Positions 60,287 through 64,000 of a stretch of DNA of 64,000 nucleotides are shown here, in pieces (position 1 is the stretch's first letter; every line of letters starts with the position of its first letter). The stretch covers positions 1-64,000 of the forward strand of contig FR903078.1 of assembly GCA_000438195.1 (NCBI GenBank), given 5' to 3'. The stretch comes from Mycoplasma sp. CAG:776 (GTDB taxonomy: Bacteria; Bacillota_I; Bacilli_A; RF39; UBA660). Below the pieces are notes generated by a model that saw only the letters and a list, made by a program, of their open reading frames with translations, searched no databases and was not told the DNA's origin. A program made the translations under genes and the position numbers.

Positions 60287-62356
60287 TTAAGGTGGAAAAA
60301 AGTTCACTTTTTTTATTTTATCTTTAATTGTATAAACAATTGTTCCTTTGTCTTGAGTATTAAAATACGAAATATTAAGTTCTTGCAAAGTTTCAATAGT
60401 TTCTGGTGCTGGATGATTATAGCGATTATTTCTACCTGATGAGATAATAGCATACTGGGGATTATATTTTGCAAGAAAAGATTTATCACTACTAGTTTTA
60501 GAACCGTGATGACCTATTTTTAATATATCTAAAGAAAAATCATACTGTTCTATTATTCTTCTTTCAACGCTCTTAGGAACATCTCCCATCATTAATATTT
60601 TTACTTGATCAATTTTAAAATATAATACTAATGAACTTTCATTCTCATCTTCATTCACCATTTCATTTAAATTTATCATCTTTAATTTAGAAAAATTATT
60701 TTGATTTATTTTAGATAATATGGCTTGTTCTAGATCATTTGTTTTATTATTATTTAACCAAATATTCTTGACTTTTACTTTTTCGATTATTTTAGTGGCA
60801 TAGCCTAAATGATCCATATCACCATGTGTTCCTACTAATAAGTCTAATTTAGTAATGCCTATACTTTTTAAAAAAGTAATTATGTTATTTGCATTATCAA
60901 AGTTTTTATTTCTTTTTTCCCACTCTTCTCTTTCATAACTAATTGTTCCTCCTGTATCAATCATTATTGCATACCTTAAATTATTCCCTACAATTACCGC
61001 ACTATCCCCTTGTCCTACATCTAAAAAATAAACATATGAATTACCGTCTAAATAGGGTTGGACTTTATAAATAAGGGTTAAGATAATTAAAAAAACTACA
61101 TGTTTTAAGTGATACTTATAAATTAAGTATATTATTATATAATAGATAAAAATATATAACATATTTATTTTGGGAACTGTTAAATTTATGGCAAATATAT
61201 TTAAGAAACTACTTAATTCTTCTAACATATGAATCCCCCAGCTTAATAATGGTGATAAAAAAGGCAAGATAAATGTTAAAAGGGTTAATGGAAAAAGAAT
61301 TGTTGTAACCAAAGGTACAATAATAACGTTATTGAAGATCGTCAAAAGATTAATTTCATAAAAATTATATATTGTGATAGGAAAACTAAAAATAAATGCT
61401 ATTGCACTTATTTTTAATAATTGAATTAGATAATTTCCGGTTATTTTATTACTAAACAAAATTAAGCCAAAAGACGTTGTAAAAGAATATATAAATCCTA
61501 AATTGTAAAGATAAAAAGGATTTATTATTATTAATAACAAAAATAATAAATATAACACATTTATTGTTTTTAGGTTTAACTTACTTTTTTTATTGATTAG
61601 TAAAAATATAAATAAAAGTCCTCCTCGTAAAACTGATGGTGTAAATCCTACTAAAAACATATAAAATATTAAAAATAATATAATTAAAATATTCCCTATT
61701 AATTCTTTTATGTGAATTTTTTTAAATAATTTATTTAAAAATAATGCTATAAAGCCAATATGCATTCCAGAAACAGCAAATAAATGTGTAGTTCCATTTT
61801 TTTGATAATCTTCATAAACATCACTATCAATATAATCACTTTCACCCAAAACTAGTGCATGTAAATAAGCACTTGATTCCCCTGTTTTGCTTATTTTTCT
61901 TATAAAATTTGTTTTAATTTGATTTAGTAAATCTGTTTTATTAGATAATATTATTTTATTAGCGTTAAAAATTATATATATTTTATTATTGTATAAATAT
62001 TCTTTATAATTAAAAGTATTAGGAATGGTATTATTATATGGTGTAGTTATTTCTCCTTTCAAAATAACTTCTGATCCTAATAAAATATTTTCTTCTAAAT
62101 ATTCTTTTTCTTCTAATGTATCTATATAATAATTTACTTTTACTTTTTCCTTAGCCTTAATAAACATAGTTAATTTATTTCCATCAATTGTATATGACAT
62201 AATCGTTCCTGTTATACTTTTAGTATTTTTATCAATTTTACTTTCATAACTAATTAATTTTGTAAATATTACAACATACAAAATTATGAATAATAAACTT
62301 AGAATTATAAACTTTTTAGATTGTAATATAATTCTTAATCTTTGCGAAGATGACAT
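60287..62356 (-). CDS. comEC: ComEC/Rec2-family competence channel protein
   Basis: ComEC forms the channel for single-stranded DNA uptake. The Competence domain has LFAVSGMHIGFIALFL (about residue 195) in a run of ten or so membrane helices. The C-terminal beta-lactamase-like domain has DVGQGDSAV (about 448), HGDMDHLG (about 508, metal ligands) and DILKIGHHGSKTSSD. At 689 aa it is full length. The start overlaps the comEA stop by 41 bp. Confidence 0.94.
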   Translation of the reverse strand: MSSSQRLRIILQSKKFIILSLLFIILYVVIFTKLISYESKIDKNTKSITGTIMSYTIDGNKLTMFIKAKEKVKVNYYIDTLEEKEYLEENILLGSEVILKGEITTPYNNTIPNTFNYKEYLYNNKIYIIFNANKIILSNKTDLLNQIKTNFIRKISKTGESSAYLHALVLGESDYIDSDVYEDYQKNGTTHLFAVSGMHIGFIALFLNKLFKKIHIKELIGNILIILFLIFYMFLVGFTPSVLRGGLLFIFLLINKKSKLNLKTINVLYLLFLLLIIINPFYLYNLGFIYSFTTSFGLILFSNKITGNYLIQLLKISAIAFIFSFPITIYNFYEINLLTIFNNVIIVPLVTTILFPLTLLTFILPFLSPLLSWGIHMLEELSSFLNIFAINLTVPKINMLYIFIYYIIIYLIYKYHLKHVVFLIILTLIYKVQPYLDGNSYVYFLDVGQGDSAVIVGNNLRYAIMIDTGGTISYEREEWEKRNKNFDNANNIITFLKSIGITKLDLLVGTHGDMDHLGYATKIIEKVKVKNIWLNNNKTNDLEQAILSKINQNNFSKLKMINLNEMVNEDENESSLVLYFKIDQVKILMMGDVPKSVERRIIEQYDFSLDILKIGHHGSKTSSDKSFLAKYNPQYAIISSGRNNRYNHPAPETIETLQELNISYFNTQDKGTIVYTIKDKIKKVNFFPP

Positions 62357-63035
62357 CGCCTATTCCTTTTACATTTCCGATTTCTTCAATACTTTTAAAG
62401 TTACCATTTTTATTACGATAATCTATAATTGCTTCGGCTTTTACTTCACCAATTCCGTTTAAAGACATTAATTCAGTTTTACTTGCTGTATTAATGTTAA
62501 TAATTTGTGTAGTTAAATCATCTTCATTCGTGATTTCGGCATTATTTTCTCCTGGAATTATAATACTCTCTTTTTTTTCTACACAATCTTTAATGCTATA
62601 GCTTGAACTATTGCAGCTCTTTGAAGTAGTACTACTACTTTTTTTAGTCTCATTTGATTTCAATTCTTTTGTAGTATAAATGTATATTACCATTTCGTCG
62701 CTTACTTTTTTGCTTAAATTAATACTTTCTTGATCGGCATCTTCATTAAATCCTCCTGCAAGTGTAATCACGTCACTAACAATAGCACCTTCTTCTACTT
62801 CATAGACTCCAGGTGTTTTGATAGCACCTTTTATATCTATATGAATTTTTTTAGCTTTTTCCTCCTTTCTTTCTTCTTTAGAAGTATTGGCAACAAAGTT
62901 ATCATTTTGAATTATTTCTGTGCTATTTTTTTCATAAAAAATTCCATAACAAGAAATGCCAATACAAATGCATATCAGAATTCCAAAAATAATTTCTCTT
63001 AAATATTTTTTTAAATAAAAAATAATATCTGGCAT
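62316..63035 (-). CDS. comEA: ComEA DNA receptor
   Basis: 239 aa. An N-terminal membrane helix, an SLBB-type domain (IHIDIKGAIKTPGVYEVEEG) and a C-terminal double helix-hairpin-helix domain (INTASKTELMSLNGIGEVKA, GNVKGIGDV) bind incoming DNA at the cell surface. A polar Ser/Thr linker connects them. The start at 63035 follows GGAGGAAAAGA. The operon order comEA-comEC is standard for Bacillota. Confidence 0.94.
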   Translation of the reverse strand: MPDIIFYLKKYLREIIFGILICICIGISCYGIFYEKNSTEIIQNDNFVANTSKEERKEEKAKKIHIDIKGAIKTPGVYEVEEGAIVSDVITLAGGFNEDADQESINLSKKVSDEMVIYIYTTKELKSNETKKSSSTTSKSCNSSSYSIKDCVEKKESIIIPGENNAEITNEDDLTTQIININTASKTELMSLNGIGEVKAEAIIDYRNKNGNFKSIEEIGNVKGIGDVIFAKIKNYITI

Positions 63036-63170
63036 TCTTTTCCTCCTTTCTGTTATCATTGTAACAGAGGATGGAAAAGAATGCAAAAGGCCAAATAGCT
63101 ATCATTCATAAATGAAATTATATAAATTGTTAAGGGAATTTAGTTAGTTTGATATTTTAAATTAATATAA

Positions 63171-63572
63171 TTAGTATTTTTTCCTTTTTTTAAACAAAAT
63201 TATAAAAAAGAAAAGAATGATTAAAAAACACACCCCTGCTATAGTCGGAGCAACATATGCTGGTACTGTTTCATCTTTATTTAGTTCTAATGATTCTAAG
63301 TATTTGATGTTGTCCTCTTTTAAAGTGGTTTTTGTACTATAAACTTCTAAATAATAACTCATACTTTCTTCATCATTATAAACTGTAATTACTATCTCAT
63401 TTTGATCGTCATTTATTTGGTTATTAAATATAGATATTTGATCATTTTCTTCTATTTCATATTCTATTTCTAACTTCTCTACGCTACTATCTGTATGAAC
63501 TGTATATCTAGTATTTAAAGGGTCAAACTTTACAGATAGTTCTCCATTCAATATCGTTAATCTCTTTAACAT
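63171..63572 (-). CDS. Cadherin-like beta-sandwich protein with C-terminal anchor
   Basis: The N-terminal LKRLTILNGELSVKFDPLN, then TRYTVHTDSSVEKLEIEYE and IVITVYNDEESMSYYLEVYS is the pattern of the cadherin-like beta-sandwich domain (PF12733-type). A transmembrane helix (about residues 107-129) and a KKRKKY tail form a type I-like anchor. There is no signal peptide, so topology is unclear. The start at 63572 follows AGGTGGAG; an upstream GTG is not needed. Confidence 0.7.
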   Translation of the reverse strand: MLKRLTILNGELSVKFDPLNTRYTVHTDSSVEKLEIEYEIEENDQISIFNNQINDDQNEIVITVYNDEESMSYYLEVYSTKTTLKEDNIKYLESLELNKDETVPAYVAPTIAGVCFLIILFFFIILFKKRKKY

Positions 63573-63621
63573 AGACTCCACCTAATTTTAGTTTAAACAA
63601 AAAAAGAAAGATTATTCTTTC

Positions 63622-64000
63622 TTAAATCAATTTTATTAAAATCTCATTCATAACATATAATTTTTTAGGATTAATATAGACATATCCATTTTTATAAATA
63701 AGATCTCCACTTTTAATTAAAGGCTTTATCGGAAATATATTTTGCATATTTTCTTCAAACTTATTAAAGAAATGCTCTAAATTAATTCCTTCAAGCTTTC
63801 TAAAACCTAAAATTAATTCATTTTCCATATTATCTACTTTACTCATTAACGATTTACTACTCACAAAATGGCCTTTTAAATATTCCGTTAAACTTTTCGT
63901 ATTTTCATACCGAATTGCTTCAACAAATCCGCTTGCTCCAACACCAAAGCCATAATATTCTTCATTATTCCAATAAGTTAAATTATGCTTGGATTCATAT
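63622..64000 (-). CDS. hemW: HemW-like radical SAM protein (N-terminus missing)
   Basis: The frame is open to the window edge. Residues YESKHNLTYWNNEEYYGFGVG, ASGFVEAIRYENTKSL and ENELILGFRKLEGINL match the C-terminal half of HemW (formerly annotated as coproporphyrinogen III oxidase-like), a heme chaperone. The radical-SAM cysteines lie outside the window. The stop is at 63622. Confidence 0.9.
   Translation of the reverse strand, partial: YESKHNLTYWNNEEYYGFGVGASGFVEAIRYENTKSLTEYLKGHFVSSKSLMSKVDNMENELILGFRKLEGINLEHFFNKFEENMQNIFPIKPLIKSGDLIYKNGYVYINPKKLYVMNEILIKLI

Overview
The window is low-GC bacterial DNA (roughly 30% G+C by eye) with short intergenic gaps, Shine-Dalgarno starts, UGA used as a stop (rarA, trxA) and tRNAs with an encoded CCA end. 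Gene content is Bacillota-like: T-box-controlled aminoacyl-tRNA synthetases, GatCAB, RNase HIII, Rel, ComN, SpoVB- and YjcZ-like proteins, ComEA/ComEC. Many genes encode single-pass or small membrane proteins with no recognisable family. It looks like an uncultured, gut-type, Mollicutes-related Bacilli lineage (RF39-like) using the standard code. That placement is an inference from style and gene order.

Layout. 1-3333: the 3' part of a large surface-type protein with a divergent, GC-rich tail, then a type IV pilus/type II secretion pair (platform protein, prepilin peptidase). 3371-16666: amidoligase, trigger factor, ATP-grasp, Lon, MurF, MutY, Ddl, a SpoIIM-like membrane protein, MnmA, and an XRE regulator coupled to a membrane-anchored protein. 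16667-22216: AT-rich spacer, membrane proteins of unknown role, ZIP transporter, a tiny Arg/Ser/Asn-rich ORF, XerD-like recombinase, RarA, GpsA. 22285-24160: a noncoding island with a broken tail of the surface-protein family, TcdA, a probable 6S RNA, and a ~635-nt highly structured RNA transcribed from its own promoter. 24159-35640 (minus strand): HerA-like ATPase, an Asn-rich membrane protein, and a T-box-led operon hisS-aspS-asnS-kinase-gatC-gatA-gatB. 35642-40403 (minus): three uncharacterised proteins, Dtd, Rel and ComN. 40473-43496: SpoVB-type flippase, a complete member of the surface-protein family and a divergent XRE regulator. 43536-53206: GrpB, Nudix/NrtR-like protein, NAD kinase, FtsW/RodA, YjcZ-like peptide, peptide deformylase, SMC, RNase III, VanY-like carboxypeptidase. 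53221-54702: decayed IS200/IS605 and IS3 elements. 54718-64000: small membrane proteins, a Lys-Ile-Glu tRNA operon, thioredoxin, CvpA, RNase HIII, HolA, ComEC-ComEA, a cadherin-like domain protein and the end of HemW.

How the genes work together. The minus-strand operon behind the T-box makes His-, Asp- and Asn-tRNA and carries GatCAB, which probably makes Gln-tRNA(Gln) since AsnRS is present. Rel, Dtd, deformylase, MnmA and TcdA add translation quality control and the stringent response. MurF, Ddl, FtsW, the flippase and VanY show a peptidoglycan wall, unlike true mycoplasmas. PilC/PilD plus ComEA/ComEC suggest a pilus-linked DNA uptake system.

Most noteworthy: the large ornate RNA at 23525-24160, the probable 6S RNA beside it, the dispersed surface-protein family with variable tails, and a Rel protein whose (p)ppGpp hydrolase residues are replaced while its synthetase looks intact.
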